Shown: positions 30,075-42,777 of the stretch, one piece after another
How the letters are laid out: every line of letters begins with the position of its first letter
Numbering within the stretch: position 1 is the first letter of the stretch
Notes under the pieces: model-generated
Databases searched by the model: none
Told to the model about the DNA's origin: nothing
Seen by the model: only the letters and a program-made list of their open reading frames with translations
Made by a program: the position numbers and the translations under genes
Source of the DNA: Hyphodiscus hymeniophilus
Lineage: Eukaryota; Ascomycota; Leotiomycetes; Helotiales; Hyphodiscaceae
Assembly (NCBI GenBank): GCA_016508695.1
Contig: VNKQ01000005.1
Location: 1,364,001-1,428,000 of the forward strand
Direction of reading: 5' to 3'
DNA length: 64,000 nt

Positions 30075-31058
30075 TCAAGTTCGCTGTGAAAGCAGGTGAC
30101 TTTGAAGAATATCGTCAAAGTCACGTGCGACATATACATGCCGTTGATCGTTCTCCTCGACATACTCTCCAATGGGCACGAGATCTATGCCTACCCGCTT
30201 CATAGTCTCTGCCAGACTACTCTTTCCATCCTCTGACATGATGACGCCTGTAACACTAGGATCTAACAAGCACTCAATATCTGTTCCTGAATCACCGATG
30301 TAGACAGACCTCGAAGCATCTGATGACAATCTTCCGCTCCATGACTGCAACAGGAATTTCGTAGCAGTTAACTTGGCATCTGTAGTTGCAACCACCCTGC
30401 CTGAGCTGCTCTCTGGCCCAAACAGAACACCATTCTCGTCTGGGCAATTTGCCAGTATATCAGTGTCCTCGGCAATAGGTCCAACAATTGCTCCCACAAC
30501 TCCGCGAATGAAAGAGGTCGAAAAGTTGACCGAAACAATGCCCCAAATGTCACCTCGCTCTCCGAATGTCTCAGCAAATTCCTTGAATCCTTTCCTAACA
30601 ACCACGTCTTCCTTCCTCACAGCTTGCAAGCCAGCGTCCGCCAAAGTGCTTGTTCCCATACCCTTAAAGAGTCCTGACGAGCTCACACGGTCAAAGCTTC
30701 TCTCCTCAACAGCTTTCAAGCTCCTCTGATATCGAACCTCCTCGTCCAAAGTCCTCCTATCTTCTTTCTCGGGTCTGTAGCTTCCCACGTGATGTCCAAA
30801 GTCTTTGCCATATGATTCAACGATCCCCTCCCAAGCACTCTTCAAATCAATCCCCCTACTCGCCTGCCATTCAATCCCACAATTCGCCAGGACTCCAATC
30901 GTGTCCCTCTGTGTGATCGTTCCATCAAAATCCAAAACAAACGCTCTAGGCATAACGATCGGGCTCTGCCCAATCAAGGTCCGAGGAGAAGTGAAAGAAG
31001 TTCTCCAGAGGGAATTAGAACAAGTGAACGTCCGCAGCAGCGTTTGCGTGGCTACCAT
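30075..31058 (-). CDS. HAD-superfamily phosphatase, CTO1-like
   Basis: Single exon, 327 aa. HAD motif I is VLDFDGTITQRDT with the nucleophile Asp and the acid/base Asp two residues later. Motif III/IV is VYIGDSGTDIECLLD. The spacing and the phosphoserine-phosphatase-like cap fit a small-molecule phosphatase. The protein resembles the fungal family around yeast YCR015C (Cto1, cold tolerance) from memory; the substrate is unknown. The first 35 residues, before MPRAFVLDFDG, are Ser/Thr/Arg-rich and could be a mitochondrial targeting segment; an alternative start is that internal Met (nt 30954). Confidence 0.8.
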   Translation of the reverse strand: MVATQTLLRTFTCSNSLWRTSFTSPRTLIGQSPIVMPRAFVLDFDGTITQRDTIGVLANCGIEWQASRGIDLKSAWEGIVESYGKDFGHHVGSYRPEKEDRRTLDEEVRYQRSLKAVEERSFDRVSSSGLFKGMGTSTLADAGLQAVRKEDVVVRKGFKEFAETFGERGDIWGIVSVNFSTSFIRGVVGAIVGPIAEDTDILANCPDENGVLFGPESSSGRVVATTDAKLTATKFLLQSWSGRLSSDASRSVYIGDSGTDIECLLDPSVTGVIMSEDGKSSLAETMKRVGIDLVPIGEYVEENDQRHVYVARDFDDILQSHLLSQRT

Positions 31059-31633
31059 TGGCGGAGTTACAACTTCTCGTACATTGTTGATGCGAGGAAA
31101 GTTATGTAATTGGATGGGAAGGGGTATTTTTAAATTCGCCCAGTGTGGGGCCTTACGTCAGTAAAGCTTGAGGGTACTGGTGATTATGGTGGTTTAGATA
31201 CAGTAAGCCTCCCCCTGAACCTTTAGCTGGATACAGTGAGCCTTTAATCGCGAAGCGATGCGATTGACCAACGTCCAAGTGAGAATGTACGATTATTTTG
31301 GTATCAACTTTTCGGGAATGAAGGCTTATCGTTACAGGTTATTAGTGGCCCCTTCCTGAACCATATGTCATAACAAAGCTACTCCTCGTCATTGAGACAC
31401 TTTTACTGTTATGAGGCATCTCACAGAAAAGAAACCATTATTCCCAGTTGGCAGATGATCTCTTGAGAATTGTCTCCCACTTCTCGGTATTAATGAGAGC
31501 CTCTTGTGAGTCTGACAGTTTGGCGAGAGCTTAACATGCTAGAGGCTAGAGGCTTCCAGACCGAACCTCGGAGTCCTTTCCTAATCGTTATAGACTATCC
31601 AGGCCAGTAGTTTCCATCGTGGACGCTACAACG
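31059..31633. other. Intergenic gap
   Basis: Lies between the HAD phosphatase start and the M20 peptidase 3' end. No supported gene or repeat. Confidence 0.4.
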
Positions 31634-32874
31634 TTACTTAAGAGAGTGCTTGATCAATGCTTTGTATCCTTCTACAGCACTTTCTAGATCAGAGACGCTG
31701 ATATGCTCATGATCCGAGTGAGCAAGTAAGATAGAACCTAAAGAATTAGTCAGTAAATCAACTTCGGCAACAGTCATGAATCTTACCCGGACCGTATAGA
31801 TATCTCTTGTGGTCTCCCTCGAGGTTCGGGATGTCTGTTCCGTAGTTTACAACAATAGTCTCGAAGCCTTCATCTTGTTAGCAGGTTGCAGAAATGAGAA
31901 ACGGAAATATCATTACCTTCGACGTCACTGTTAATAAATACGGGACCATATCCAGCTGTGAATGTGACATCCAGCTCCTCCCCGGCCTTCTGAATAGTAT
32001 CCAGCACAATCTTTTGAACCACCTCTGGAGGCCCATCCGCAATTCTGATTGCGATTGTGGCCTTTGCATCCTCCGCAATCACATTTGCAGCCACACCCCC
32101 TTCAACTCTTCCAATATTCAGTGTTGTATTGCCGTACTTCTCACTCCATGGCAAGTCCACGTTCAGCAGCGCATGAAGAGCAGGAATCAACATAGCGTTC
32201 GCGTTCTTTCCCAAATGCGGATATCCGGAATGGCCTGCCTTTCCTTTCGCTGTGATCTGGAGCCCTGTGATGCCCTTATGCCCACTCGCAAGCTTCATTT
32301 CAGTCGGTTCCCCAAATATGACCGTATCCCAACTCATCCCCAAATCGTTCGCCTTCTTCATCCCATCTCCGAACTGCTCTTCCCCGACCACAAACAGCAG
32401 AGCTACATCGCCCTCGGAAATACCGCCCGCGGCGTACAGCTCTTCGAAGGCAATAATCTGCGTAGCTAAGCTCCCCTTAGCATCCACACTCCCCCGACCC
32501 CATATCTCATCACCTTCTCTCTTATATGGCCAGTATGGAGGTACGACGTCCATGTGCGACGTTAGCAGGGTGCGGGTTTTACGCTGTTTGCCCTTCCATG
32601 CAAGGACATTCCGACGAGGACGCTGATCAGAGGCTACAGCTGGAACATCTTGGGTTTCGACGGTGAAGTTGTGGGATTCCAGGTAGGAGACGAGGTGTTT
32701 CCCTACTTCATGTTCGTTGCCGGAGATTGATTCGATCTCGATGAGAGCTTTGTGGAGGCGCAAGAGGGGCGTCGAGATTTGGGCTTCGCGAATTGGGACT
32801 TGGGGATTGGTAAATTGGTTGGCAATTACCCAATGGCTCAGTAATAGCAAGCTTGGGAGTAATAAGAGCTTCAT
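31634..32874 (-). CDS. Secreted M20-family metallopeptidase (carboxypeptidase-like)
   Basis: Exons 32874-31917, 31873-31787, 31737-31634 (382 aa). The 43-nt and 49-nt introns are phase-consistent. A signal peptide is visible (MKLLLLPSLLLLSHWVIA). M20 metal and catalytic residues: TSHMDVVP (His, Asp), GRGSVDAKG (bridging Asp), VVGEEQFGDG (Glu-Glu), FGEPTE (Glu), and the late His in LLAHSDHEH, which only appears after splicing exon 3. The dimerisation lid domain lies between about residues 200 and 310. The enzyme would remove C-terminal or dipeptide residues outside the cell or in the vacuole, supporting nitrogen scavenging. Potential N-glycosylation sites (NFT, NTT) are present. Confidence 0.88.
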
Positions 32875-33488
32875 ATTGATTACAGAAACACGAGGGAATA
32901 ATTAACGGATTGAAGGAAGGGATCCGAAATCGATGAATTCTCAAGACAGTGTTCACAAACGTGGGGCAAGCTCGGCAAGGGTGGGGAGCTTCTTCCCCTG
33001 AGTACTTTACCGTATGTAGGTACTGTATGTAATCAAGAGAACCTCGATCTTGTGTAAAACCTCCAACTACTTTTGCAGTCTTCTGGCTCGGAAATTTGCA
33101 TGACTTCGGCGATATTATTGATTTAGCCACCAAAGGCTGAGGAAAAAACAGAGACTGAGTAGTTTTTTTTAGGTTTATTTGCATAGTATTGAAGCGTTTT
33201 TTGAGAAGCCACACTCAATTTCGGTTATCGTGCTTGCATCGACCTTGATTTTCATTCAGATGTTTTATAGACATGAATTCCTCGCCCATCATCAAACAAA
33301 GCCCTACTGATATACAGGACATATCCGTCCAAAGAAGCGTTCCCAGCCAGGAACAACAATGCAGCTCTATAAAGTCGAACAAGAAGACAGAAATCGCTAA
33401 ATCAAATCACAACAGAGACCTATTCTCTGTGCTTATCTACACCCGGGCCAGGAGATTTACATGCCCTGTTTCAAACCCATGTTCGATT
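32875..33488. other. Intergenic gap
   Basis: Promoter side of the M20 peptidase and 3' flank of the kinase gene. No supported coding frame. A T-rich run is present near 33163. Confidence 0.4.
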
Positions 33489-36144
33489 TCACTGTGGTGT
33501 TTCCCCAGGAGCAAATATCGTCTCCTCAATCACCCCAGGTCCAGTTATTGGACTGAATGCCTCTACTTCCTCGACTTCATCCTCGTCTTCTTCCTCAATA
33601 CCTGTTATCTCTCCACTCCTCCGGCCTGCTACGCTCGTACTGCGGCTGTGGCTGCCGGTTCTGATACTGCTCCCACCAGGGTTTCCTGAGGAATTGGGCG
33701 AAGAAGTATTGAGTAACGGGCCCTTGAACAGATTCTTCTTCCGCTTGGCAAAGACGAGGCCAGTACTGTTCGAGCCGAAACCTGGCGGCCAAGCACCTTC
33801 ATTAAAAGAAGATATAGGTGCTTGTCGTACAACGCGGATATTGGATGGGAATGCACCTGCGGTGGGTGTTGCAGGAAGGACTTTGACTGAGTGATGAGGA
33901 CTGCGAGTTGGCAGAGAGACTTTGCTTGTTACCGCAGATCCGTTAGAAGATGTGGAGGAAGCTTTTGAATGCGTGTGATGATGGTGGTGGATGCTGCGGA
34001 TCGAAGAAACAGAAGATGAGGTTGACTTGCGACCTCGGAGGCCAGTACTCGATCGTCGGTAAGTTGATCGCGGCGTCAATGGAGCGGGCGACAATGACTG
34101 TCGTTTGTTGGGAGTTGTGTATATCCGGTCGAGCGCGGGATGGCTCTTCGGGCCCTGCTGTAGCTGGGGCCGCACCGGGGTAGGAGTCTTCGAAGTCGTC
34201 GGGCGTGGGCTTGGCTCTTTCGGACCAATCCTGGAACTGTTCGAAGACTTTTGAAGAAGATCTGGGGTCGATCGACTTGCTTTCTTCCCAGGCGACCGTG
34301 CACGTTTGGCAGAATCTAGCAACCAATGTTTCCAATGCGCCAGCTGATTGATGAAAGCATGTTGATGTTTCCGACGAGCAGGTGGTTGCACCACACCGTT
34401 TGCATGTTGAGTAATAAGATCGGGATTCGTGGTCACGAGTTGTAAAGTGCTTCCTCGTGATCTTGCACTACGTAAAACGCCTTCCTTGGGAGGCGGAACA
34501 GGCCGACGATGTCTTGATGAGCTTGCTGACCTTATTGAATCTTTCTCTATTGGCAGAGGTGGTGTCGCAATTTCAGGCGAGTTCAAGAGCGCATTTTCCG
34601 GCAATCCGGGAAGATCTGTAAGAACAAGGTCTGGATAGTGTGCACTTCGTCTATCCTTTCTGCCTCTACTGCGTGGTGGATCGCCGATACTGATTTCATG
34701 ACCTTCTTCGTCGACACCTCTCAGGGTCGGAGCCATGCGTTCTAAGCGGCTGCTTGCTGCACTTAACCTTCGTGATGCTCGATTCTCTGCTTCTTTCTCT
34801 TTGCGTTTTCGTTCTCTACGAGCTTGCTTGCGCTCCTCCTTCTCTATGAGAAGAGCCCACCATCCAGCTAACGTATCACAACGCCTTGCCAAAACATGTT
34901 CGATTACTTTATCAATATCAACACCAGCGCTTCGCATACGCTCTAGAGTTTCTTTCTCAAGAGGTGTCGTGAACGGTGCAGGTTGTTGAAGCTTCAGTAT
35001 AGCTTGCTGTTGTGGAGCATGCTCTGACAGGAAAGGATGCGTGAGGATATCAGATAAAGCCGGCCGTATGAGAGGTCTTTTTGAAAGCAAAATACTGAGC
35101 AGTGACCGTGCATCGGTAGTGAGATGATCCGGCCATTTAGGGTCGTCGCTCAGGATCTTTGTTCGTGTCACGTTATCGTCATCATCGTCGAAGGGCAGCT
35201 CTCCGGTTAGAAGGGCATAGAGGATGACCCCCAAACTCCAAACGTCGACTTTTTCGCCTGCATATTTCTCTCCCTTCAACATTTCTGGAGCACTGTAGCA
35301 AACAGTGCCACAGAAAGTCTGTAGATAGCTAGCTTTCCCCTCATATTCCCTTGTGAATCCGAAATCAACCAGTTTAACATTCTCATTTTTGTCCAAGAGG
35401 ATATTTTCTAGCTTCAGATCTCGGTGAACGCATGAACAGTTGTGAACGTACGACACTGCTCCGACTAGCTGAGTAAAGGTTTTCTGGACTTTGTCTACCG
35501 GCAGCGGCCCATTCTTCAGGAGGTAGTTGTACAGTTCGTCGCCTGGGACAAATTAGCCATTGGGGCCTTTCCTTGTCGTCAAAACCTACCTGGACAGTAT
35601 TCTAACACCAGCCACACCAGATTTTCTGTAATTATAACTTCGTACAGCCTAGCAATATGAGGATGGAGGAACTGTCGATGGTGGTGGATTTCGCGGGCCA
35701 GATTCGAGTCATCCTTTTTGGCAGATTTGAGAACAACCTGCAGGGGCCCCGTTAGCCAGCTCGCACGTCCAACAGCATCTCCCTGGGTTTCATACCTTCG
35801 AGCCATTCGTGAGCTTGTGCGTAGCAAGATAAACTTTTCCGAAGGAGCCTTTGCCGATCAGACGGCCCAGCGAATAGTTTCCGACCGTCCGTAGGTCCTT
35901 CGACGAGAACTCTCTGCAAGGCCCAGATGTCAGCACTGACATTCAGCAAGGCGATTCAAGGCATGAAAATACATACTCCAATAGCTCATGGTACGAGCTG
36001 GCAAGCTGTCACATAGAATGTTAGTTTACGGACGCTCATCGTGGCCAACACGAGCTAGGGAAATCGCCCAGAGACCAATCCCGCGATGAAACGTACCTTT
36101 GCTTTCCTACCTTGAGATTCAGCCTTTAACCTTGCCGACTGCAT
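33489..36144 (-). CDS. CAMK-like Ser/Thr protein kinase, 798 aa
   Basis: Exons 36144-36097, 36005-35977, 35913-35796, 35737-35590, 35542-33489. Phases agree and the joins create the kinase N-lobe: GRLIGKGSFGKVYLATHKL (P-loop) and VVLKSAKK (catalytic Lys). Further motifs are CVHRDLKLENILLD, VDFGF (DFG), CGTVCYSAPEM and VDVWSLG. The C-terminal 500 residues are Ser/Arg/Pro-rich and disordered, with a basic coiled stretch (ERKQARRERKRKEKE), a run of five His, and an acidic EEEDEDEVEEVE segment near the end. The kinase domain resembles the uncharacterised yeast kinase YPL150W and the KIN/Snf1-like branch (from memory, not searched). Substrates unknown. Confidence 0.85.
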
Positions 36145-37106
36145 ACCAGTCACCGTTTGCACCGCCTACTTGTATCGTTACCAGAGGCCTTGAGCCCGAA
36201 CATTCAAGTAGCGCGTCGCGTAGCTGACTGCGCGGCGGTGTGCTCTCGTGGGAAGATGGGAGATGGAATTTCGGAGGATGGGAGTTCGAAGGGGAGGAGA
36301 GATCATGGGTATCGCCTGCTGTTTACATGAACAGTCATTAATGTAAGCTTCACACGTTGGACGGCACGATAAAGGATCTTGAAATTTACAAGCTTCGCCC
36401 CGATTTCGCTTAAGTTTCGCGCTATGGCTCATGGCTCAGGGGGCGGGGAGGGGGGATCTTTGTGGCTGTTCTGATGGAGGTGGTGAGCACAGGAACGTAA
36501 TCGTTATCAAATGGATTTTTGGCAGGTTTTTGAGCAATTCGATTTTGAGTATGTATCTCCTGGGACTCAATTTGTGTAATTTCACTGCCCAGGACATCTC
36601 GTGAGTTCCTTGCAGTAGTCTTGATCTGGACCACTCAAGTCAAAACGAGCAATTAGGGAAGTCTGGATGAACGGATTAAAACCCTGTAAGACTGAATAGC
36701 TATTGTACGACATGCATAAATATCCAGAGCTTGATTTCCACTAAACTATAGAACAATCAAACCCAGGGACGAAATCGACATTGATCGTGTGCGGTTACAC
36801 TTTGTGCTCTCTCGTCGATCTTTTGGACCTCTTTCAAAGCCTCGATATTTACCACTCCTTCAGGAGCAATGCTTTTTCATCTGATCCTATTCTGGATACA
36901 CGCATTTTACTTTCCCATCTGGTATTTTAACACTGTTGAATGATTGACACATTGGAAGACCTTCATTTACTTGGATGAAGATCTTCGGTCGTTTAAATTT
37001 CATTTACATGACATATATATGTTTTTGAGTCTAAGGGTGTAATTACTATTCATTCAAATCGCAGAAACAAAATGCAATGCCGTGACTCCAATGCTGCCAT
37101 TCAAAA
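36145..37106. other. Upstream region of the kinase gene
   Basis: Contains the kinase promoter and the 3' flank of the MFS gene. It is relatively AT-rich from about 36,680 to 37,080. No supported gene; a 70-codon minus frame at 36422-36634 shows no recognisable feature. Confidence 0.4.
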
Positions 37107-39050
37107 TTAAGTTAAGCCACATAGCTTGAGGATATCATGACGGTGGAAGAAACTCCTATTTCGCTTTCCAAACACATCTGATAGAAGTCAGAAAACAATC
37201 CTGGGAACGAGTATGGCGGCAAACTTACACATTGGAATAGAAAGAAAACAGACTACAACTTGAATACTGGAGATCCACATGAAACATTTGTATGTACCAG
37301 CAGCAACGAGCCAGTCGTAAGCGCTCCACGTGAGGCCGAAAGAGAAGAAGTTCTGTGTTTGATCAGCCACAGTAACTATGTTTTGAAAACAGGATACTCA
37401 CCTTGAAGATGATGAGGCAGGTAAATGCTTCGATTGCAATCTCACCTATATCAGTTAGCTAAGGATACCAAGACAAGAGACATTTGAGATACTTACGATG
37501 TGCATCCACAATGTAGAGACTCGCAGCGACAGCTCCAATGACCATGCCCATAACCTCGAATCCAAAGCAAACAATGGGGCTTAGATGAGGAAAGTCAACC
37601 AACCTGGATGACACAATTCCAAAGCCAAAAAGACCCGCACATCCAAACACGAACTGAGGGATCACGAGCAGGATGCGAAACTCAGGCTCGTACACTCCGT
37701 TGTTCCGCCGCGTCATATACTTAGCACTCCAGTCGGCAAGTCCTCCAGCCACGAGGAATCCCAAAATGGCTCCAATGAAAGCACCTGTATAGGCATAACC
37801 TGTTTGGACTTCGCTCCAAAATAACGGTGGACCTAGGAAAATGGCAGCAAGAATGATTCCAATGAAGACAGTCCATCCAATCATGGTCCCTTGGATGAGA
37901 CATGCCCAGAGAATTGCTGGATGAGCAAACAAAGGGAATGGCCTGAGTAGTAGCTTCCAGTAGCTTTCGTCTGATTTCCGCCCGTTGAACGGAAGCAGAG
38001 TCTGTCTATAATTGGCTTTAGGAATAGTTGTTTCGGGAAAATTTAGTACATCCTGGCTACCACCTTCTGCGCTATGCTTCTCCGGGATCGTCTCTCCTGT
38101 AGTGGAAGTGGGCGCTTCGGTCACTTCGGCGGTGCCGTTCATGGGCTTTTGTGGTATTTCATTTAGACGTACATCTTCACTTGAAACCATATCGGTATTG
38201 AGGTGTGCTGAGCGACGGTACGCGGTCTCCGGAACAAAGAAGAAGACCAAAGGCAGGCACACACCTGTGAATATAGCCACAAGGTAGAAACTCCATGGCC
38301 AACCGATGGTATGGGTAATTTTGCCGACAAGAATTGGAGTAAAGAATGCCCCACCAAAAACTGCGAGATTTGTCAAGGCCATACGCTTGCCGCGTTCCTG
38401 TAAGTCTCAGTATCTGAAACTCAAGAGATGCATGGCGCACCTACATGAACGAAGTATAGATCCCCAACAGAGACATTAACAAGAGCTTCAAATGGAGCAG
38501 TTCCGATGCCTTGGAAGATTCTGGCCCACAACAGTACGGTATAATTCCTTGAGACTCCTCCCCATATGCTTGAGAGGATGATGATCACAGTTCCGAGAAG
38601 GAACAAATGTCTCTTTCCCCATACTCTCGCAGATGGCACAAAGAATATAGCAGATGCTCCCACTCCCAGCAGAAAGTACCCAGTGAGTTTAGCGATTTGT
38701 GTGAAAGGGATACTGCATTCGCACAAGTCGCTAAAAAACAACGACAGCGTCAAGGTATTCGCAGCGAGGATCGGCCCCAGGCAGGTAGCGAATATCGAGA
38801 CGACTGAGAGGACGAAGAGGATAAGGTCGCGTTTCCATAGTGGCCAATTCTGAGCCCCAAATTAGTTCAATCATCAGATGGTAGGGAAAGGGCATACTAG
38901 AGGATCGTTGGGATCATCACTTGGTTGTGGAACCAGAATGATGGGTACGGGACCAGAAGTGTCGCACTTTAGACCAGCACTCGTAGTCGTTGCAGCTTGA
39001 GGTCTTTCCGGATCATCGAAGTATCGAGTTGTCCCAGGAACATGTTCCAT
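37107..39050 (-). CDS. MFS transporter, DHA1 drug:H+ antiporter type, 565 aa
   Basis: Exons 39050-38898, 38849-38445, 38397-37497, 37445-37402, 37352-37229, 37177-37107; all introns are 47-51 nt and phases agree. The N-terminal motif DPNDPLNWPLWKRDL, joined across the first intron, is typical of fungal DHA1 exporters. About 12 hydrophobic segments are visible with a long central loop rich in Glu/Thr/Pro. The loop between TM2 and TM3 has ARVWGKRHLFLLG, the MFS signature position. The last exon encodes a short basic cytoplasmic tail (FGKRNRSFFHRHD). I chose MEHVPGTTRYF as the start; a Met 57 nt upstream is also in frame. Substrate unknown; efflux of toxic compounds is the usual role. Confidence 0.86.
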
Positions 39051-40251
39051 CACCCGATCTGTGAAGTTGTCAGAGAACCCAGCTCTGCAATTAGAGGCCA
39101 TGCGCAACTCCTACCTTCAAGAATCCACATCCCCATCTTGTCGGTAGACGCCCTATGCTGGTTTGGTCCCACTAATAGGCTGCGGAAACTGCACTTGAAG
39201 TATAGAATGTGAAGCCGGCAGCTATGGCCTGATAAATCCTGAATACATCTACCCGCGTCGAGCAATTCTGGTGTTCGTCGTGAGGCTGAGCTGAAGGGTT
39301 CAGGCTAGCCAAGTTTGGACAATCGGTCTCGGGGGTAAAATGCTGCCAATAAGAAGCTGAGAATCACCCGGAATGGCAAATTCCGCGTACTAGAACTTCT
39401 GCAAGGCTCGGCTTCAAGCTGGCTTAAGCTGGCTTGTGTTTGTCTTTCTGCAAAGTTTGTGACTCTGGTATATTACATTGAGGTCGGGGGAAGTGTGTCA
39501 ATCTGCAGCAGCGACTAGAGATGAGGGCCTTCTGGAGAGAACTGGTAGGGAGGAGTGAGTTTTCCCTGGCTGAATGGTTGCGAATCAAAGCCCCAGTGCG
39601 CATGTCAAATCAGCGTAGATGCCGATCTGGGGAGATGGACCAACTGTGATTCGAAAACAGTCAACCAATCGTTTCTGAAGCATCCATCTGTTGAGACTTC
39701 TGTTCAAACAGCTAGATAATGCAATTTATTCCCTCGCAACCAAGACCCAAAAGCCATACCTGCCGAAGTTCCCTTCTGGCATCGAGGGATGGATTTTCGA
39801 AAAGACGTAAAGGAGTGAGGCGCAACACTAACAGAACATCTGATATCAAATGTCAAAGACTACCTACCTATGCAGGCCGGAAAAAGGGAGAGAAAAGGGC
39901 CGTGGTACGTCGTAAGGTAGGTAGTTGTGGGGGAGTAGCACGAGTAAGAAGGTATGGTTGCGAGCGATAAAGGGGGAACTAGCAGCGTCTGGATTTCATC
40001 CGACCCAGCTGAGAGACGTTCCACCCAATGACGATTGGGTGAAGCGTCATCTCTCCGTGGCCGACTCACGGGAGGGATGTTTGGATAAACTACCTTATAA
40101 TTTTAACTCTAATTTCATTCACCTTTCTTCCTTGTCCATATTCACAATCGTCCCATCAACGGTAGGGTTGATTTCTTGATTAAACATCAATTGAATCCCT
40201 CTCTCGACGAACACACTTAAACCCTCCAGCCTTCGAAACAAATCTCTCGCC
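39051..40251. promoter_or_regulatory. Divergent promoter region MFS / CFEM
   Basis: Shared upstream DNA of two divergent genes. It contains two tandem copies of AAGCTGGCTT (39416-39435) and an 11-bp inverted repeat, ACTACCTACCT (39859-39869) with its complement at 39915-39925. Confidence 0.45.
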
Positions 40252-41092
40252 ATGCTATCTGTAACGAAATGTATCGCAATTGCCGCCGTGCTGGCAGGCC
40301 TGACCTCTGCGCAAGGCACTCTCCCGAGTTGTGCAGTGAGTATACCAAGCTCCCCCATCTGGCATCGTACAATCGAGCGCATGCGATGCTGATACTTTGA
40401 CTTAAAGCAAGCTTGTGTTACCAAATTCACCAGCGGGTCGTCAATTGGAGGATGCGGCAACCTTGATGTCAAGTGTATCTGCTCATCCAACACCTTCATC
40501 AGCAACATAGCATGCTGTTTGGCCGGCGCTTGTGATGCTGCGGACCAAGAATCTGCCACCAACTTTGCGCTGAGCTATTGCCGGTCTGCTGGTGTCACTG
40601 GTCTTCCAACTGTAAGTAATCCTCGCAAACCTTCATGTCAAACGGTCTTCATTGGGTTCTTCTCCGGTCTGGATCCCACTGAGACTCGCTGACCCCCTTC
40701 TGTCGTGTTTGTAAGAGTACGGCTGACCACTATATCAACAGGCCGTGTCCTGCACTTCCTCAGTCGCTTCCTCCACTTCATCTCCTCCTTCCTCGTCGGT
40801 AGCAGGATCCGGCGCGACGTCAAGTGCATCTGCGGTTTCGAGTTCCTTATCATCGATCTCGTCCTCAGCATCAAGTGTCGCCTCTTCCGTGTCTTCGTCC
40901 CAGTCCAGCGTCTTATCATCGGTCTCATCCTCAGCAGCAAGCGTCGCCTCGTCCGTGTCTTCTTCCCAGTCCAGCGAAGCTAGTTCGAGTACATCGTCCA
41001 GTGCCGCTGCAGCGACACTGGCATCGCACAACATAGCAGGGATGGGTGCTGGAGTTATTGGCGGCCTGGCAGCAGCAGTGGCCCTGCTCTGA
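40252..41092 (+). CDS. GPI-anchored CFEM-domain cell-wall protein, 212 aa
   Basis: Exons 40252-40335, 40408-40611, 40742-41092. Signal peptide: MLSVTKCIAIAAVLAGLTSA. The CFEM domain covers about residues 22-90: PSC, QAC, GGCGNLDVKCICS, ACC, GAC, SYC give the eight canonical cysteines plus one extra adjacent Cys. The Asp in NLDVKC is at the position that binds heme iron axially in known CFEM proteins. Residues 95-180 are a Ser/Ala/Val-rich stalk, likely heavily O-glycosylated. A hydrophobic C-terminus (AGVIGGLAAAVALL) preceded by small residues fits a GPI-anchor signal. CFEM proteins act in heme/iron capture or as host-interaction proteins; which applies here is open. The last intron (130 nt) is longer than its neighbours. 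Confidence 0.9.
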
Positions 41093-42741
41093 GGTTAAAT
41101 ATATGATGTGTGTCGATTTATGGTGATTTTAAGATCTGATTCGAGATCATGCGAATAATACGGTGTTCAGGGTTTGGAATTTACTTCGCCCTTTCTAGAA
41201 TACCCGACGTCGAAGTTCTCTTACGAGCAGTAGAATTGAATGCCTATGCAATATCCAGCGGTTTGTGTCTGTTTTTGATCCTCTGTGACACCTGTGATCA
41301 TCTTTAATCCCTCCTATCATTACTTTTTGCATCTGGGGCACAAATCGCTTTCAATGTTGATTTTTCGTTCCGGTTTCTTGGGAGCTAGGTTCATTCTTCA
41401 ATACGTCTCAGATCCGAATAGCCAGGAATAATATTGGAATCACGATTGATCGACCGGGCGAGGATAACACTCTCGTTATGGCCGAACTCAGGTTTTCAAA
41501 TAAAACAGAAGCTAGTGAGGGTAATATGACAGGAAATGAAACACGGAAACTGAGCTGAACCTGGTGAACGAACCATCAAGGTGGTGCGACAACTCTTGCC
41601 AAGACTTTCTGATGCCACTGTCTGCTCGCTGACTCTTCCCATGCCCCTATGCCGCTCACGCCTGACACGCACTCTCTTGGTGAGTGCTGGGGTTTGCGAT
41701 CACAGCTCTGGGTGGATGTTGTTGCACCGGTTGCAACTTGCACGGCAGCTTTTCCCTCATGCTGTCAGATGAATAAAACGATTATCGGTTTGTGCGAGAC
41801 CCTCGGGTTTCCTCGCTCAGTCCAATATCAGACGAAGCTGCTTTGACCCATGACGCTTGCTCCCGTCCAAACTGAAACCTGACGCTTTGGCCCATGGTCA
41901 GAACGGTGAGATCTCCCAAGTTCGATCAGTACTCAATTCGTGCGGTGTTTGTCAATATCGGCTACCTCCGCAGGCCATCGGGACCTCTTTGACACAGCGC
42001 TTCGGGAAATGTTAAAACGCACATCTTCATGCTGAGCTGGGTCTCGGGCTCACTTGAGCTCCTAGGAAATTAGGAGCCGCACATTCAGAGGAGGGAGTAT
42101 AAAGCCGAAGGTTTTCCGTACTTGTGGTACAGTCAGCATGCGCACGGAAATGCTCCAAATGAGAAGTCGTCGTTTCTTGAACGACAGGATTCCCTGTAGC
42201 AAGTATATGATGCTGACGGTGAACCGTGTCTTACAAGTTACAACCCTCGTAGCCACTTGCACTTCTGCGGCAATCCACTTAGACGTTTGTGGAAGGATAA
42301 TGCGATTGGAGGCAAAGAAGCTCGAGACTGAGACTCTGAGAGCCGATGTATGCCTGGTGGAGTCCGCATTTGACACAGAATGTCCAATGGAGCCATGCCG
42401 CCCAAGGCCGAATGTATACCAGTTGACTACCGGATCGGCTGGCTTCTGTTCTCCCCAAGGCTCAAGCACCAGGGGGCGGATCAATCACGATACTTGTAGT
42501 CTCATGCAGTTCTTCCCGTAGTGAAAGTCCGGTCCGTGATGGGTAGGGTAATAACTACTGGTAGGTAACAACTAACAAGGCCCGTCGACTTCAAGGATGG
42601 TGAGCACAGGCCGCCTTGCCCTTTGCCTGGCGGCGTCTGGCGTTACGGCGTGCACGGTGAATTCCCACTCATTGGCGCTATGACGCTTCCTGTGGGGTAA
42701 GGATGCAGGGCAGGGCAGGTGTAAATGTGTAAGGAGATGGT

Positions 42742-42777
42742 GGCATGGGCATAGGCATGGGCATGGGCATGGGCATG
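42742..42777. repeat. Hexanucleotide microsatellite (GGCATG)6
   Basis: Six head-to-tail units, the second with one substitution (GGCATA). A related GGACAT-type array lies at about 44110-44131. Confidence 0.85.

Noticed and set aside
42138..42521. 127-codon plus-strand ORF
   Set aside because: Cys-containing but with no recognisable motif, promoter or intron structure. Likely random.
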